NCBI RefSeq assembly: GCF_026242195.1
Contig: NZ_RKLV01000013.1
Span: 1-53,417 of the forward strand
Direction of reading: 5' to 3'
Origin: Halorutilus salinus
GTDB taxonomy: Archaea; Halobacteriota; Halobacteria; Halobacteriales; Halorutilaceae
Length of the DNA stretch: 53,417 nucleotides
Every line of letters starts with the position of its first letter. Within the stretch, counting starts at the first letter, position 1. Under the pieces are notes generated by a model. The model did no database searches. It was not told the origin of the DNA and was given only the letters and a program-made list of their open reading frames with translations. Shown here one piece after another: positions 24,822 to 34,571 of the stretch. Position numbers and translations under genes: made by a program.

Positions 24822-27614
24822 ATGTCGAGAAGGCAGAACGCCGCCGTCGTAGCCGCTTTCGTAGGACTCGTCGCACTGTACGTCGCGACGAACGCGCCCA
24901 GCCTGTACGCCGACTACCTCTGGTTCGTCTCCGTCGGCTACGAAGCCGTCTTCCTCAAGGTCTTCGCGTACCAAGCCGTCGTCTTCGTCGTCTTCGGTCT
25001 CGTATCCTTCGTCGCACTGTACGCGTCGCTACGCGTAGCGGTACGTAACGTACGTAAACATACACCGTCGTACTCAGCTTCGGCGTGGTACACGGTCGGC
25101 GTGGTCGTCACCTCGGTCGCGCTCGGCGCGGCGTACTCCGACGTGTGGGAAACCTTTCTTCTGTACGTCAACGCGGAGCCGTTCGGCACCGCAGACCCGT
25201 ACTTCGGACGCCCTATCGCCTTCTACGTCTTCTCACTGCCCGCGTACGAGGCTATCGTCAGCTTCCTTCTCCTACTCGTAACCGTCTCCTTGCTGATCGC
25301 CGTCGCCGTCTACGCCTACGAGTTCGGTCTTGAGGAGTACGAGGACGCCATAGGTATCGACGAACTCGACGCTTCACGTATAGAGTTCGACCCTGAGGCG
25401 TTCGCGCGTCGCGTCTCTGCGTACGCGTACGGACATCTCACGGTCGGTGCAGGCGCGTTGCTCATCGTACTCTCGCTCAACTTCTACCTCTCGCGTCTCC
25501 GTCTAGTCTACTCCGAAAGCGGTGCTGTCTTCGGTGTCGGCGCTACGGAGGCGTCTGTCACGTCGCCCGTTCTTCTCGTTCTCGCAGTCGTCGCCTTCTT
25601 AGGAGGTGTCGCCGTTATCGCCAACGCGCACGTCCGTCTCCGTGACAGCCGTATCGTCTACGCCGCCGTTGGGGGTATCGTACTGGTCGGTATACTGGGC
25701 ACCGCGGGCGGTTTCCTACACCAGAGCTACGTCGTCGAACCCGACGAGTTCAATCAGGAGGAGCCTTATCTGGACAACGAGATAGAGTTTACGCGTTCAG
25801 GGTTCGCGCTCAACCGTATCAACGAGCGTAGCTTCAACGTCTCCGAGAACCTCACGCGCGAGCAGATAGAAAACAACCCCGGTACGATCGACAACCTACG
25901 TCTCTGGGACAAACGTCCGTTGATGCAGACGTACAACGAGCAGAACAACCTGCGTACCTACTACCACTTCAACGACATCAAGACAGACCGTTACACCTTC
26001 GACGGAGACCTCAGGCAGGTCTACATATCGACACGTGAGATAGAGTTCGACGCACTCCCCGAAGGCTCGCAGTCGTGGGTCAATCAGCATCTCGTCTACA
26101 CACACGGCATGGGTTTCGTGATGTCGCCCGTCAGCGAGGTGGGTGATGAAGGCTTCCCCGAGTACTACGTCGACCAGATACCTCCGCGTGCGGAGGTCGA
26201 TCTTGAGATAGACCAGCCGCGTATCTACTACGGCGAGACGACCGACAGCTACAACATCGTTGGTTCGGGGACGCGCGAACTAGACTACCCACGGCGCGGT
26301 GAGAACGCCTACTACGACTACACGGGCGACGGAGGTATACCGCTCTCGTCGACGTTCAGAAAGATAGCCTACTCGCTCCGTTTCGGAGAGTTCCAGATAT
26401 ACTTCTCCAACTCGGTGACGGACGACTCGAAGATACAGATGAACCGCGATCTTGACACGCGTGTCAACGAGGTCGCGCCGTTCCTCGAATACGACGAAGA
26501 TCCCTACCCTGTCGTCGTGAACGGACGGGTCAAATGGATATACGACGCGTACACGACGACCGACCGTTACCCCTACTCCGCACGGTACCCGTTCAACGGT
26601 GAACAGATAAACTACCTGCGTAACTCCGTAAAGGTCGTCGTTGACGCATACTCGGGCGAGACGACGTTCTACGTAACCGAGGACGACGACCCTATCATCA
26701 ACGCCTACCGCAAGGTCTTCCCGTCGATGTTCGAGGACTTCGACGAGATATCGCCCGAACTCCGCGACCACGTACGTTACCCGCAGGACGTCTTTGAGAC
26801 ACAGGCACGCGTCAACCTCGTCTATCACATGCAGAACGAACAGGCGTTCTACAACCGTGAGGACGAATGGCGTATACCCAACGAGGAGGTTAGCGGCGAA
26901 ACCGTACCCGTCGAACCGTACTACATCGTCATGAAGCTCCCGAACGAGGAGGAACCCGAGTTCATGCAGATACTGCCTTTCATACCTGAGGCGCGACAGA
27001 ACCTCATCGGATGGATGGCGGCGCGATCCGACCGTCCGAACTACGGTGAGATAGAGTCGTTCCTTCTGTCCCAGCAGGATCTCGTGTTCGGACCCCAACA
27101 GGTCGAGTCACGTATAGACCAGAACACCGAGATCTCGCAGAGCATCACGCTCTGGTCGCAGGCGGGTTCGAGCGTCGACCGCGGCAACCTTCTCGCCGTA
27201 CCTCTCGACGACACCATACTGTACGTCGAACCCCTGTTCCTCGAAGCACAGAACGAGGGCGCGTTACCCCAGCTACAGCGCGTCATAGTGGCGCACAACG
27301 ACCGCGTGACGATGCAACGTACGCTCGACGCCTCACTCTCCGCACTGTTCGGTGAGGCGGTCGCACCGCCCGCGGTACCCGGCGTGACTCAGCCCTCTAC
27401 GGAGCGTATACAGCGCCTCCGCGAACTCTACGACGGCGCGGACTCGGCGCTCCGTGACGGGAACTTCACCGAGTACGCGGAGAACATAGAGGAGATCGGC
27501 ACCGTGCTCGACGACCTCAACACGACGGGGACGAACGGCACCGTCGCGGTTCCCGACGCGCCTTCAGCGCCTTCAGCGCCCATCGACACGCCGGATGCGG
27601 ACGAACTTGAGTAG
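24822..27614 (+). CDS. UPF0182 (COG1615) large membrane protein
   Basis: A 930-residue protein. About seven hydrophobic helices fill residues 1-310; the rest is a large, probably external soluble domain with the conserved stretches NNPGTIDNLRLWDKRPLMQTYNEQ-type (about 345-370), YYGE near 467 and a C-terminal SLSALFGEAV. The family is widespread in actinobacteria, cyanobacteria and haloarchaea, with no known function. The acidic Pro/Ala-rich tail suggests an extracytoplasmic face. Confidence 0.9.
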   Translation: MSRRQNAAVVAAFVGLVALYVATNAPSLYADYLWFVSVGYEAVFLKVFAYQAVVFVVFGLVSFVALYASLRVAVRNVRKHTPSYSASAWYTVGVVVTSVALGAAYSDVWETFLLYVNAEPFGTADPYFGRPIAFYVFSLPAYEAIVSFLLLLVTVSLLIAVAVYAYEFGLEEYEDAIGIDELDASRIEFDPEAFARRVSAYAYGHLTVGAGALLIVLSLNFYLSRLRLVYSESGAVFGVGATEASVTSPVLLVLAVVAFLGGVAVIANAHVRLRDSRIVYAAVGGIVLVGILGTAGGFLHQSYVVEPDEFNQEEPYLDNEIEFTRSGFALNRINERSFNVSENLTREQIENNPGTIDNLRLWDKRPLMQTYNEQNNLRTYYHFNDIKTDRYTFDGDLRQVYISTREIEFDALPEGSQSWVNQHLVYTHGMGFVMSPVSEVGDEGFPEYYVDQIPPRAEVDLEIDQPRIYYGETTDSYNIVGSGTRELDYPRRGENAYYDYTGDGGIPLSSTFRKIAYSLRFGEFQIYFSNSVTDDSKIQMNRDLDTRVNEVAPFLEYDEDPYPVVVNGRVKWIYDAYTTTDRYPYSARYPFNGEQINYLRNSVKVVVDAYSGETTFYVTEDDDPIINAYRKVFPSMFEDFDEISPELRDHVRYPQDVFETQARVNLVYHMQNEQAFYNREDEWRIPNEEVSGETVPVEPYYIVMKLPNEEEPEFMQILPFIPEARQNLIGWMAARSDRPNYGEIESFLLSQQDLVFGPQQVESRIDQNTEISQSITLWSQAGSSVDRGNLLAVPLDDTILYVEPLFLEAQNEGALPQLQRVIVAHNDRVTMQRTLDASLSALFGEAVAPPAVPGVTQPSTERIQRLRELYDGADSALRDGNFTEYAENIEEIGTVLDDLNTTGTNGTVAVPDAPSAPSAPIDTPDADELE

Positions 27615-27647
27615 CTAATCCGTCCCGATTACTGTCCGCGCGACCTT

Positions 27648-27693
27648 CTAATCTATCGCTGATTAGGAGAGCGGGAGCGGTATAACACCGCTC
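27648..27693. terminator. Double hairpin between convergent genes
   Basis: CTAATC/GATTAG (27648-27653, 27661-27666) and GAGCGGT/ACCGCTC with a 5-nt loop (27675-27693). They lie between the convergent UPF0182 and rtcB genes and may terminate one or both transcripts. No strong T-run is seen. Confidence 0.35.
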
Positions 27694-27700
27694 GTCCACG

Positions 27701-29128
27701 TTATCCTTTGATGTTCGCAATCGGGCGCGTCCGTGCCACCTTCTCACCTATACCGAGTTCGTCGGAGACACGTATCACCTCGTCTATATCCTTGTAGACG
27801 CCGGGAGCCTCCTCCGCGATCGTCGCCCCCGACTCCGCCTTTACGTAGACATCCTCGTCGCGTAGCTCGTCCTGTACGTCGCCGCCCCAGAAGTCCTGCT
27901 TCGCCTGCGTCCGTGACATGAGCCTCCCCGCACCGTGTGCCGTCGAGCCAAAAGACCGTTCGAGCGAACGTTCGCCGCCCTTGAGGACGTACGAACCCGC
28001 GCCCATGCTTCCCGGAATGAGGACGGGCTGTCCGATGTTGGCGTAGACATCGGGAACCTCGTCGCGTCCTGCGGGAAATGCGCGTGTAGCGCCCTTGCGG
28101 TGAACGAGAAGCTCGCGTTCCTCGCCGTCGACCGTATGCGTCTCCTTCTTTGCGATGTTGTGGCAGACGTCGTACACGAGGCTTGTCTCGACACCGCCGA
28201 AGACGCGGTCGAGCGTATGCCGAACAGCCTGAGTCATCGCCTGTCTGTTCGCCCAAGCGAAGTTCGCCGAGGCGTACATCGCGTCGCGGTAGTCCTGCGC
28301 AATCTCGTCGGCGATGGGGGCGTGGACGAGTTCGCGGTCGACGAGTTCGTCCGTACGGTCGGGGTACGTCTTCTCGAAACGGCGCAGGTACTCCGTACAG
28401 GTCTGGTGACCGAGACCGCGCGAACCCGAATGTATCATGACAACGACGCCGTTCTCGTGTAGACCGTAGGCTTCTGAGGCGTCCTTATCGAAGACATCCG
28501 CGACGCGCTGGACTTCGAGGAAATGGTTGCCCGAACCGAGCGAACCGACCTGATTCACGCCGCGGTCGAGCGCCTCCGACGGAACCTTCGACGGGTCGCC
28601 GGGGAGGCGTCCGTTCTCCTCACACCGGCGGAGGTCTTCGTCGCGCGCGTGTCCGTTCTCGACCATCCATTCGATGCCGCCTTCGAGTATACCGCGTAGG
28701 TCGTCCTTGTCGATTTCGAGGTAGCCGCCCTTTCCGAGTCCGCACGGTACGGCGCCGTAGAGGGCGTTTACGAGTGTCTCCTCCTTCCCGCGTATGTCGT
28801 CGTAGTCGAGACTTGTTTGCAGTAATCTGACGCCGCAATTTATGTCGTAGCCGATCCCTCCGGGGGATATGATACCGTCCTCGGCGTCGAAAGCCGCGAC
28901 GCCGCCTATAGGGAATCCGTACCCCTGATGCCCGTCAGGTAGGACGATAGAGTGGTTGACGATACCGGGCATCGTTGCGACGTTGCGCACCTGTTCAAGC
29001 GTCTTGTCCTGACGTATCTCGTCGAGAAGATCCTCCGAGGCGTAGACACGCGCCGGAGCGTTCATCTCGCCGTCCTGAGGTATCTCGTAGATGTTCTCGT
29101 CTACTCGTCTGAGGTCAAAGTCGGTCAT
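27701..29128 (-). CDS. rtcB: tRNA-splicing ligase RtcB
   Basis: A 475-residue Mn2+- and GTP-dependent RNA ligase that joins tRNA exons after intron removal. Motifs: GGIGYDINCGVRLL (metal Cys), GSLGSGNHFLE, MIHSGSRGLGHQ (metal His), GSMGAGSYVL and the guanylated His in TAHGAGRLMSR. Start at 29128 (MTDFDLRRV); an ATG 4 codons upstream is possible. It follows the archease gene by 42 bp in the same direction, which fits their joint function. Confidence 0.96.
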   Translation of the reverse strand: MTDFDLRRVDENIYEIPQDGEMNAPARVYASEDLLDEIRQDKTLEQVRNVATMPGIVNHSIVLPDGHQGYGFPIGGVAAFDAEDGIISPGGIGYDINCGVRLLQTSLDYDDIRGKEETLVNALYGAVPCGLGKGGYLEIDKDDLRGILEGGIEWMVENGHARDEDLRRCEENGRLPGDPSKVPSEALDRGVNQVGSLGSGNHFLEVQRVADVFDKDASEAYGLHENGVVVMIHSGSRGLGHQTCTEYLRRFEKTYPDRTDELVDRELVHAPIADEIAQDYRDAMYASANFAWANRQAMTQAVRHTLDRVFGGVETSLVYDVCHNIAKKETHTVDGEERELLVHRKGATRAFPAGRDEVPDVYANIGQPVLIPGSMGAGSYVLKGGERSLERSFGSTAHGAGRLMSRTQAKQDFWGGDVQDELRDEDVYVKAESGATIAEEAPGVYKDIDEVIRVSDELGIGEKVARTRPIANIKG

Positions 29129-29170
29129 ACCGGGTGTCATAAGGAACGACGCCGGAAATAGCTTTCTGGC

Positions 29171-29578
29171 TTAGATGTCGAGGACGGCTTCCACCGTCCA
29201 GCTTCCGTCGTCCGTCTCGACTACCATCTCGTTGTAGGTCGGCGCTTTGATGTCGAGAAGACCACCGCGTACGGGCGCGACGCTCAGGGTCGCCTCGACG
29301 CGCGGCGGTTCGGCGGTGGATTCGACCTCGGCGTCCACGACGGCGACGCCTTCGACATCCTGAACGTAGATCAGGCGCGCGAGGTAGTCGAAAAGGAGCG
29401 CTTCTACGTCCTCACCGGGCGTCTCGACCTCGACGCGTACCTCGTCGGTCGGTTCGAGTCCGTCCGCGCCTACTACTTCGGCGAAACCGCGTGTCGCGTA
29501 CTCCAGAGCCTCGGCGAGCGTCGCACCTGTCGCACGGAGCTTTGCGTCCGCCGTATGTCCAAGAACCTCGTAGCTCAT
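29171..29578 (-). CDS. Archease, RtcB activator
   Basis: A 135-residue protein required for efficient guanylation turnover of RtcB. Typical features: YEVLGHTADAKLRA at the N-terminus (metal-binding Asp) and LDIKAPTYNEMVVE near 110-124. Its start overlaps the aroD stop by 4 bp, so it is translationally coupled to the shikimate operon; rtcB follows. Confidence 0.94.
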   Translation of the reverse strand: MSYEVLGHTADAKLRATGATLAEALEYATRGFAEVVGADGLEPTDEVRVEVETPGEDVEALLFDYLARLIYVQDVEGVAVVDAEVESTAEPPRVEATLSVAPVRGGLLDIKAPTYNEMVVETDDGSWTVEAVLDI

Positions 29579-30243
29579 GCTTCGAAACGTTCCATGTGCT
29601 CAACCACCTCCCGTACGGAAAGCTGTCCCGGCGCGGTTCCGTCGCCGAAGCTCGCGTACGTGAGACACGATCCGTAGAGGGGCGCTACGAAACGCGTGTA
29701 GGAGCCGAGAGCGCCCATCGAGATGGCGCAGAACGGTGCGCCCCCGTTGTCGCGGGCTTCGAGAGTGAGGCGCAGGAGATCGAGAACGTCGCCCTCGTCG
29801 TCCGGCATGACGGCTATCTTAGCAACGTCGCCGACGTTCCACGCATCTTCGAGAGCCGTGTACATCTCGTCTACCGACGGCGTGCGGTCGAAGTCGTGGT
29901 GCGACGCGATAACCGTGGCGTCATTTTTGTCCGCCGCGTCGACCGTACGGTCGATCGACCCGGAGGGCGACGAAACGTCGATATCGACCGCCTCGGCGTG
30001 TTCCGTCGCGCGTACGAGCGCACCGACGCGCTCCTCCTCCGTCTGAACATCGTTCGGGCGGTTGGTGACGATGACGGGGAGAGCGTCGCACGCCTTCACG
30101 TCGTCAAGGGCGTCGGCGTCGTCGTACATGTCGATACGTACCTCGACGGCGTCCGCGCCCTGTTCGCGCGCCTCGCTCGCCTTACGCGGCGCATCTTCCG
30201 AGACGGCGGCGACGGTACGGGGGGACGAAACGTCGAGCGTCAT
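29575..30243 (-). CDS. aroD: 3-dehydroquinate dehydratase, type I
   Basis: A 222-residue class I aldolase-type enzyme converting 3-dehydroquinate to 3-dehydroshikimate. EVRIDMYDD (about 36-44), the general-base His in ASHHDFDRTP (about 116-125) and the Schiff-base Lys in VAKIAVMPDD (about 143-152) are present. Overlaps the aroB' stop by 4 bp. Confidence 0.94.
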   Translation of the reverse strand: MTLDVSSPRTVAAVSEDAPRKASEAREQGADAVEVRIDMYDDADALDDVKACDALPVIVTNRPNDVQTEEERVGALVRATEHAEAVDIDVSSPSGSIDRTVDAADKNDATVIASHHDFDRTPSVDEMYTALEDAWNVGDVAKIAVMPDDEGDVLDLLRLTLEARDNGGAPFCAISMGALGSYTRFVAPLYGSCLTYASFGDGTAPGQLSVREVVEHMERFEA

Positions 30244-31394
30244 TTCTCCACGACGCTCTCCTCTACCTTGGTGCCGAAGTGTCTCCCTCCTTCCTCGACG
30301 TACAGACGTACCTCGTCGCCCTCTTCGAGTTCTGTGACTGAGACGGTGCCGTCGGGCGTCACAAGACGTATCGTCTCCGCGTTCTGGAGGAGCGTTCTGT
30401 ACCTCTCGCCTTCGTACTCCGCCTCGACGAGGAACATAGGGCGTTTCTCTATCTTCGACCGTCCGACGAGCGCCTCACGCGTCTCGCCGTCCTCGTTGAC
30501 GACCAGAACCTCGTCGCCCGCCTCTAACTCGCTCAGGTACTTTGTCCCGCCGCCGGGTACGCGTATGTAGGCGTGTACGGCACCCGCGTTGACACGGAAC
30601 GGACGCGAGGCGACGTAAGGCGACTCCGCGACCTCGGCATGTACCAGAAACAGACCGCTCGACATGGAGCCGACGAGCATACCCTCGCCGTGCTCCATCA
30701 ACGTCGCCGTGTCGACACAGACACGGTCGCCCATCTCCGTCGGTTCGACGGCGGTCACCGTCGCATCGACGAGTTCGAGTTCCTCGGACTCGAACCTGTC
30801 GCGTTCACGTACCGTCTCCTTGATCTCTCCGGGGTCGTCCGTATCGAGAAGAACGCCGTCCGCGCCCGTCTCCATCGTCTCGAACGCCGTCTTCGCCTCC
30901 TCCGCCGAACCCACCCCTGCGACTATACGCGCATCTTCGTCCTGCAGATCGGCGATGAGGTTTTCGAGCGGTATTATCCTCCAGTCCTCACCGACAACGA
31001 CGACGTAGTCGGCGTACCCGCCCGCCTCTGCGGCGAGACGTTCGTATCCCTTGCCGTCTATCTCGACGTAGCTACCCGTCTCGTTATCCTCTATACGCCG
31101 TACGGTCGTGAGGTCGCTCGAACCGCTCATGTCGGGCGGGAACTCCACCGTTCCGTCGCCCTCACCACCCTTACCGACGACAGCGACGTCGGGCTTCCCG
31201 TCGCCACCGCCCGTACCGCCGACGTCGTTCTCCGAAACGAAAGCCGCGACGCCTACCTCGCCGAGTTCGCGTACCTTGCCGACCTCGTCGCCGTCTACGA
31301 GGACGTAGTCGACGCCGCTCTCGATCGCCGCGGTTATAAGCGGAAGACGGTCTTCCCAGTCCCCCTCGTCCGCCTTGTACCAGACCTCCTTCAT
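30240..31394 (-). CDS. aroB': 3-dehydroquinate synthase II (archaeal)
   Basis: A 384-residue archaeal enzyme that oxidatively deaminates and cyclises the ADH intermediate to 3-dehydroquinate, replacing bacterial AroB. The start MKEVWYKAD and the motifs YVLVDGDE, GADGVLLDT and NAGAVHAYI are typical. It overlaps aroA' and aroD by 4 bp on each side. Confidence 0.93.
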   Translation of the reverse strand: MKEVWYKADEGDWEDRLPLITAAIESGVDYVLVDGDEVGKVRELGEVGVAAFVSENDVGGTGGGDGKPDVAVVGKGGEGDGTVEFPPDMSGSSDLTTVRRIEDNETGSYVEIDGKGYERLAAEAGGYADYVVVVGEDWRIIPLENLIADLQDEDARIVAGVGSAEEAKTAFETMETGADGVLLDTDDPGEIKETVRERDRFESEELELVDATVTAVEPTEMGDRVCVDTATLMEHGEGMLVGSMSSGLFLVHAEVAESPYVASRPFRVNAGAVHAYIRVPGGGTKYLSELEAGDEVLVVNEDGETREALVGRSKIEKRPMFLVEAEYEGERYRTLLQNAETIRLVTPDGTVSVTELEEGDEVRLYVEEGGRHFGTKVEESVVEK

Positions 31395-32200
31395 CGATCC
31401 ACCTCTGTCAGCGCCTCGTCGACGGACGCACCGTCGTGTACGACGCGCGAGACGGCGCGTGTCATAGCCTCGACGTCGTCATGCTGGAAGACGTTGCGTC
31501 CCATGGCGATACCGCGCGCGCCAACGTCCATCGCGTCACGTATGTCGCGCAGAACCTCGCGTTCGGTCTCCGCCTTGGGTCCGCCCGCGATAACGACGGG
31601 GACGGGTGATCCGTCTATAACGCGTTCGTACCCGTCGGGGTCGCCCGTGTACGATGTCTTGACTACATCAGCGCCGAGTTCCGCACCGAGACGCGTCGCG
31701 TGTGCGACGTTCTCCGCGGTGGGTTCGATATCGGGACCGCGGACGTACGTCATCGCAACGAGGGGCATACCGTACTCGTCGCAGTCGTCGGCGACCTTAC
31801 CGAGATCCTGTAGCTGGTGAGGCTCGGTTTCGCTACCGACGTTGATATGTACGGAGACGGCGTCGGCACCCAGACGGACGGCGCGTTTGACATCGCCCAC
31901 CATCACCTTGTTGTTGGGGTCGGGTCCAACCGAGGTAGCGGCGTTAAGATGCACAACGAGACCCACGTCCTCCTGTACATTGCCGAACGAGTGCTCTACA
32001 ACACCTTTGTGTACGAGAACCGAGTCGCCGCCCCCGCGCGCTATGGCGTCTATAGTCTCGTGTACGTCGTTCAGTCCCTCGACGGGACCGATCGTCACGC
32101 CGTGATCCATAGGGACGGTGACGAAGTTCCCCGATTCGTCGTCGCGTATCCTTCCAAGCCGTAGTTCCTTTCCGGTCATCGTCTTGTCAACGTCTATCAC
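31391..32200 (-). CDS. aroA': 2-amino-3,7-dideoxy-D-threo-hept-6-ulosonate synthase (ADH synthase)
   Basis: A 269-residue class I aldolase (FBA/DhnA type) and first gene of the shikimate operon. VTVPMDHGVTIGPVEGL (about 27-43) and the Schiff-base Lys in ADVVKTSYTGDPDGY (about 171-185) fit ADH synthase; the downstream aroB' makes this reading preferable to fructose-bisphosphate aldolase. Divergent from the NYN gene, sharing an AT-rich promoter region at 32201-32278. Confidence 0.92.
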   Translation of the reverse strand: MIDVDKTMTGKELRLGRIRDDESGNFVTVPMDHGVTIGPVEGLNDVHETIDAIARGGGDSVLVHKGVVEHSFGNVQEDVGLVVHLNAATSVGPDPNNKVMVGDVKRAVRLGADAVSVHINVGSETEPHQLQDLGKVADDCDEYGMPLVAMTYVRGPDIEPTAENVAHATRLGAELGADVVKTSYTGDPDGYERVIDGSPVPVVIAGGPKAETEREVLRDIRDAMDVGARGIAMGRNVFQHDDVEAMTRAVSRVVHDGASVDEALTEVDR

Positions 32201-32278
32201 GCTACGTATATTTTACCGTACCGGTGCGTCGTCGTCGTTATCCGACGAGTTTATGCACAGAGACGGTCAACCCGGCGT

Positions 32279-32707
32279 ATGCGCGTACTCGACCGCCTCA
32301 GAGGCGACCGTGATGGACGCGTCGCCCTCCTCGTAGACGGTCCCAACCTCCTACGTGACGAGTTTGAGGTCGACTTCGAGGATCTGCGCGCGGTCGCGGA
32401 GCCTGACGTCGCCCGTGTCTACCTTGACCACCGCGCGCCCTCGGCGCTCATAGAGGCTGTCGAGACGAACGGTATGGAGGCGGTCGTAACTTCAGGGGAT
32501 GTCGACGTCCGTCTCGCGGTCGACGCGACGGCGTACACTCTCGAAGGCTTCGACATAGTTCTCGCCACGCGCGACGCCGACTTCAAGCCCGCCCTCGCCC
32601 GCGCGAACGAAGAAGGCGCACGAACCACTGTGGTTGGTGTTTCGGAAAGCTTCTCCTCCGCGCTCGAATCGGTCGCGGACGAGGTCGTACTCCTCGACAA
32701 GAGATAG
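32279..32707 (+). CDS. NYN/PIN-like nuclease domain protein
   Basis: A 142-residue NYN-domain protein. Acidic residues expected to bind metal appear in ALLVDGPNLL (about 16-25), TSGDVDVRLAVDA (about 72-84) and LATRDADFKPAL (about 97-108). Such proteins are presumed RNases. The archaeal single-domain form is common and usually stands alone. Confidence 0.85.
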   Translation: MRVLDRLRGDRDGRVALLVDGPNLLRDEFEVDFEDLRAVAEPDVARVYLDHRAPSALIEAVETNGMEAVVTSGDVDVRLAVDATAYTLEGFDIVLATRDADFKPALARANEEGARTTVVGVSESFSSALESVADEVVLLDKR

Positions 32708-32709
32708 GC

Positions 32710-32883
32710 TTACGCGTTTACTACGTCGGAAGACCGCTTCGAAACCATCGGAACGAAAGGCGCTTCGGTGGCGAAGGCGTCCTGCTCCTCCTTCCTCTCG
32801 TCGTCGCCAAACTCGGGCGACTCAACGACGGCGTGTCTACGTCGCGCGTCCGGAACGACCGGCGCTTGGTGGTCTTCTATCAT
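32710..32883 (-). CDS. Small charged hypothetical protein
   Basis: A 57-residue ORF starting MIEDHQAPVV, charged, with no recognised domain. Support: acidic composition, codon use like the neighbours, and an AT-rich upstream region with TATAATA at about 32889-32895. The box is close to the start, so transcription from elsewhere is possible. Convergent with the NYN gene, 2 bp apart. The upstream region 32884-32983 holds no other gene. Confidence 0.4.
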   Translation of the reverse strand: MIEDHQAPVVPDARRRHAVVESPEFGDDERKEEQDAFATEAPFVPMVSKRSSDVVNA

Positions 32884-32983
32884 GTTCTATTATACACAAG
32901 AACGGTACTCTACTTAAGCTTTTCTCATTATTCTTCATGTTAAATACGTAAACGTGCGACGAAGAAAACTGAACATACGCTTA

Positions 32984-34024
32984 CTAATCCAGTCGGTACC
33001 GCAGGAGTGCGGCGACACCGCCGAGATGGTTGACGCGTTGACCCGGCTCAAACTCCGACGACAGAACGGTTACATCGCCGCCTTTCTGCTCCGCGCCCTC
33101 GATAAGCGGGTCTATCTCACCACGGTGTTCGCGCAGGAACTCGTCGACAACGAGGAGATGGTCGACAGCGCCGTACTCGACGGCGTCGCGCACGTTTTCG
33201 AGACCGTACGCTACAGCGCCTTCCTCGCCGACGCGTTCCATGAGTTCGTCTACGAGACGCGCCTCCTTGCTCACGCGTGCTTCCTCGGCGACGCGTTCGA
33301 CAGCGCCGCGTTTGAGTACCTCGTGTACACCGCGTCCGCCTACGCCCGCCGTGTCCTCGACCGTGATACCCTCGGCGAGTTCGGGGGCGTTCTCCTGTAT
33401 ATGGTCGTAAGCGTCGCGTTTGGTGAAACCGGGTCCGGCGAGTACAACAGCGTCGGCGTCGACGTTTTCGAGTACGGCGGTTAGTTCGTCGAAAAGCTCC
33501 TCGCGCGGAGCTGCGTCGTCGCCCTTTCCCGTCGTTCCTGTGACCGTCGCGCGCTCCTCGACGCCGTGCGCCTCGACGGTGTGGACGTGCGCCTCGCCCT
33601 CCTCGACCGTTGCGACCGCAACCTCGTTCTCGTCCGCCTCCTCCGCCTCCTCTAACCGTTCCAACTGGTCGGACTTCCACGTCTTGGTGACCGTAATCTC
33701 GTCGTTCGTCTCGACGTTCACCGTGTGGTGGTTTCCGATCTCCGTCTCGCGGTCGCAGGAGCGGATGACGCCCGATACGCGGAGCCGGTTTGCGAAACGC
33801 GCGAACTCGACGTCGCCTACTTCGAGATCGACGGACAACGTCTCGCGTTCGCCGCCCGTCGAACGCGTCATACCGTCGTTGCGTTCGACGCGCCGTTGCG
33901 TGAGCGCGGATACTGTGTCGCCCTCCTCAACGACGTACCTGAGATGCCAGAGGTCGTCGAGCGTCTCAGGAACGAGCGTCACGCTCCCGTAGCCGTCCTC
34001 TATGTCGCGTTCTCGTACGTTCAC
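32984..34024 (-). CDS. pelA: Pelota/Dom34 ribosome-rescue factor
   Basis: A 346-residue three-domain eRF1 paralogue that recognises stalled ribosomes and, with aEF1A and ABCE1, splits them. It opens with an Sm-like domain (SVTLVPETLDDLWHLRYVVEEGD, about 14-36), followed by the eRF1-like middle domain (VVLAGPGFTKRDAYDHI) and the C-terminal L30e-like domain (AVDHLLVVDEFL). No GGQ motif, as expected for Pelota. Overlaps the FKBP gene by 4 bp. Confidence 0.95.
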   Translation of the reverse strand: MNVRERDIEDGYGSVTLVPETLDDLWHLRYVVEEGDTVSALTQRRVERNDGMTRSTGGERETLSVDLEVGDVEFARFANRLRVSGVIRSCDRETEIGNHHTVNVETNDEITVTKTWKSDQLERLEEAEEADENEVAVATVEEGEAHVHTVEAHGVEERATVTGTTGKGDDAAPREELFDELTAVLENVDADAVVLAGPGFTKRDAYDHIQENAPELAEGITVEDTAGVGGRGVHEVLKRGAVERVAEEARVSKEARLVDELMERVGEEGAVAYGLENVRDAVEYGAVDHLLVVDEFLREHRGEIDPLIEGAEQKGGDVTVLSSEFEPGQRVNHLGGVAALLRYRLD

Positions 34025-34479
34025 GCCACCTCGACGACCTCGATTTCGAAGACAAGCGTCTCGCCCGCAAGTTCGTGGTTGAAGTCGACGGTGACCGAGT
34101 CGTCCTCCACCTCAACGATATCCCCGTGCGCCTCCTCCGTATGTATATGCATACCTACCTCAGGTTCTTCACCGAGCGACTCGCCGAACTCTTCACGGTC
34201 GTACTCGACGACGTTCTCCTCCGAACGTTCGCCGTATCCCTTCTCAGGCGGCACCGTGATCTCCTTCTCCTCACCTTCCTCCATGCCGACGACAGCCTCG
34301 TCGAAGCCGCGGACGACCTCGCCCGCACCGACCTCGAACTCCAGCGGTTCGTACTCGCGGTTCGGATGCGCAATCTCCGCCTCGACAGCCACGTCCTCAC
34401 GCGAACTGTCGAAGACGTCGCCGTCCTCGTGCCTACCTACGTACTCCACACTGACCGTATTCCCTTCGTTTACTGCCAT
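34021..34479 (-). CDS. FKBP-type peptidyl-prolyl isomerase (SlyD-like)
   Basis: A 152-residue isomerase and chaperone. The FKBP core VEYVGRHEDGDVFDSSRE (about 10-27), VVRGFDEAVVGMEEGEEKEI and the insert-in-flap domain typical of archaeal short FKBPs are present. Start at 34479; the stop overlaps the pelA start (ATGA), so rescue factor and chaperone are cotranslated. Confidence 0.93.
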   Translation of the reverse strand: MAVNEGNTVSVEYVGRHEDGDVFDSSREDVAVEAEIAHPNREYEPLEFEVGAGEVVRGFDEAVVGMEEGEEKEITVPPEKGYGERSEENVVEYDREEFGESLGEEPEVGMHIHTEEAHGDIVEVEDDSVTVDFNHELAGETLVFEIEVVEVA

Positions 34480-34571
34480 GGAGGAGACGCGCGCCGACGC
34501 CGCAAAAGTCCGGCGATGCCCTTCGGCGTGTTGCGTAACGCATATGCGTCCGTCCCCCGTCTATCCGTCAG

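Noticed and set aside
29491..31820. Two long rightward open frames opposite the aro genes
   Set aside because: Arg/Val-rich shadows of aroD, aroB' and aroA'.
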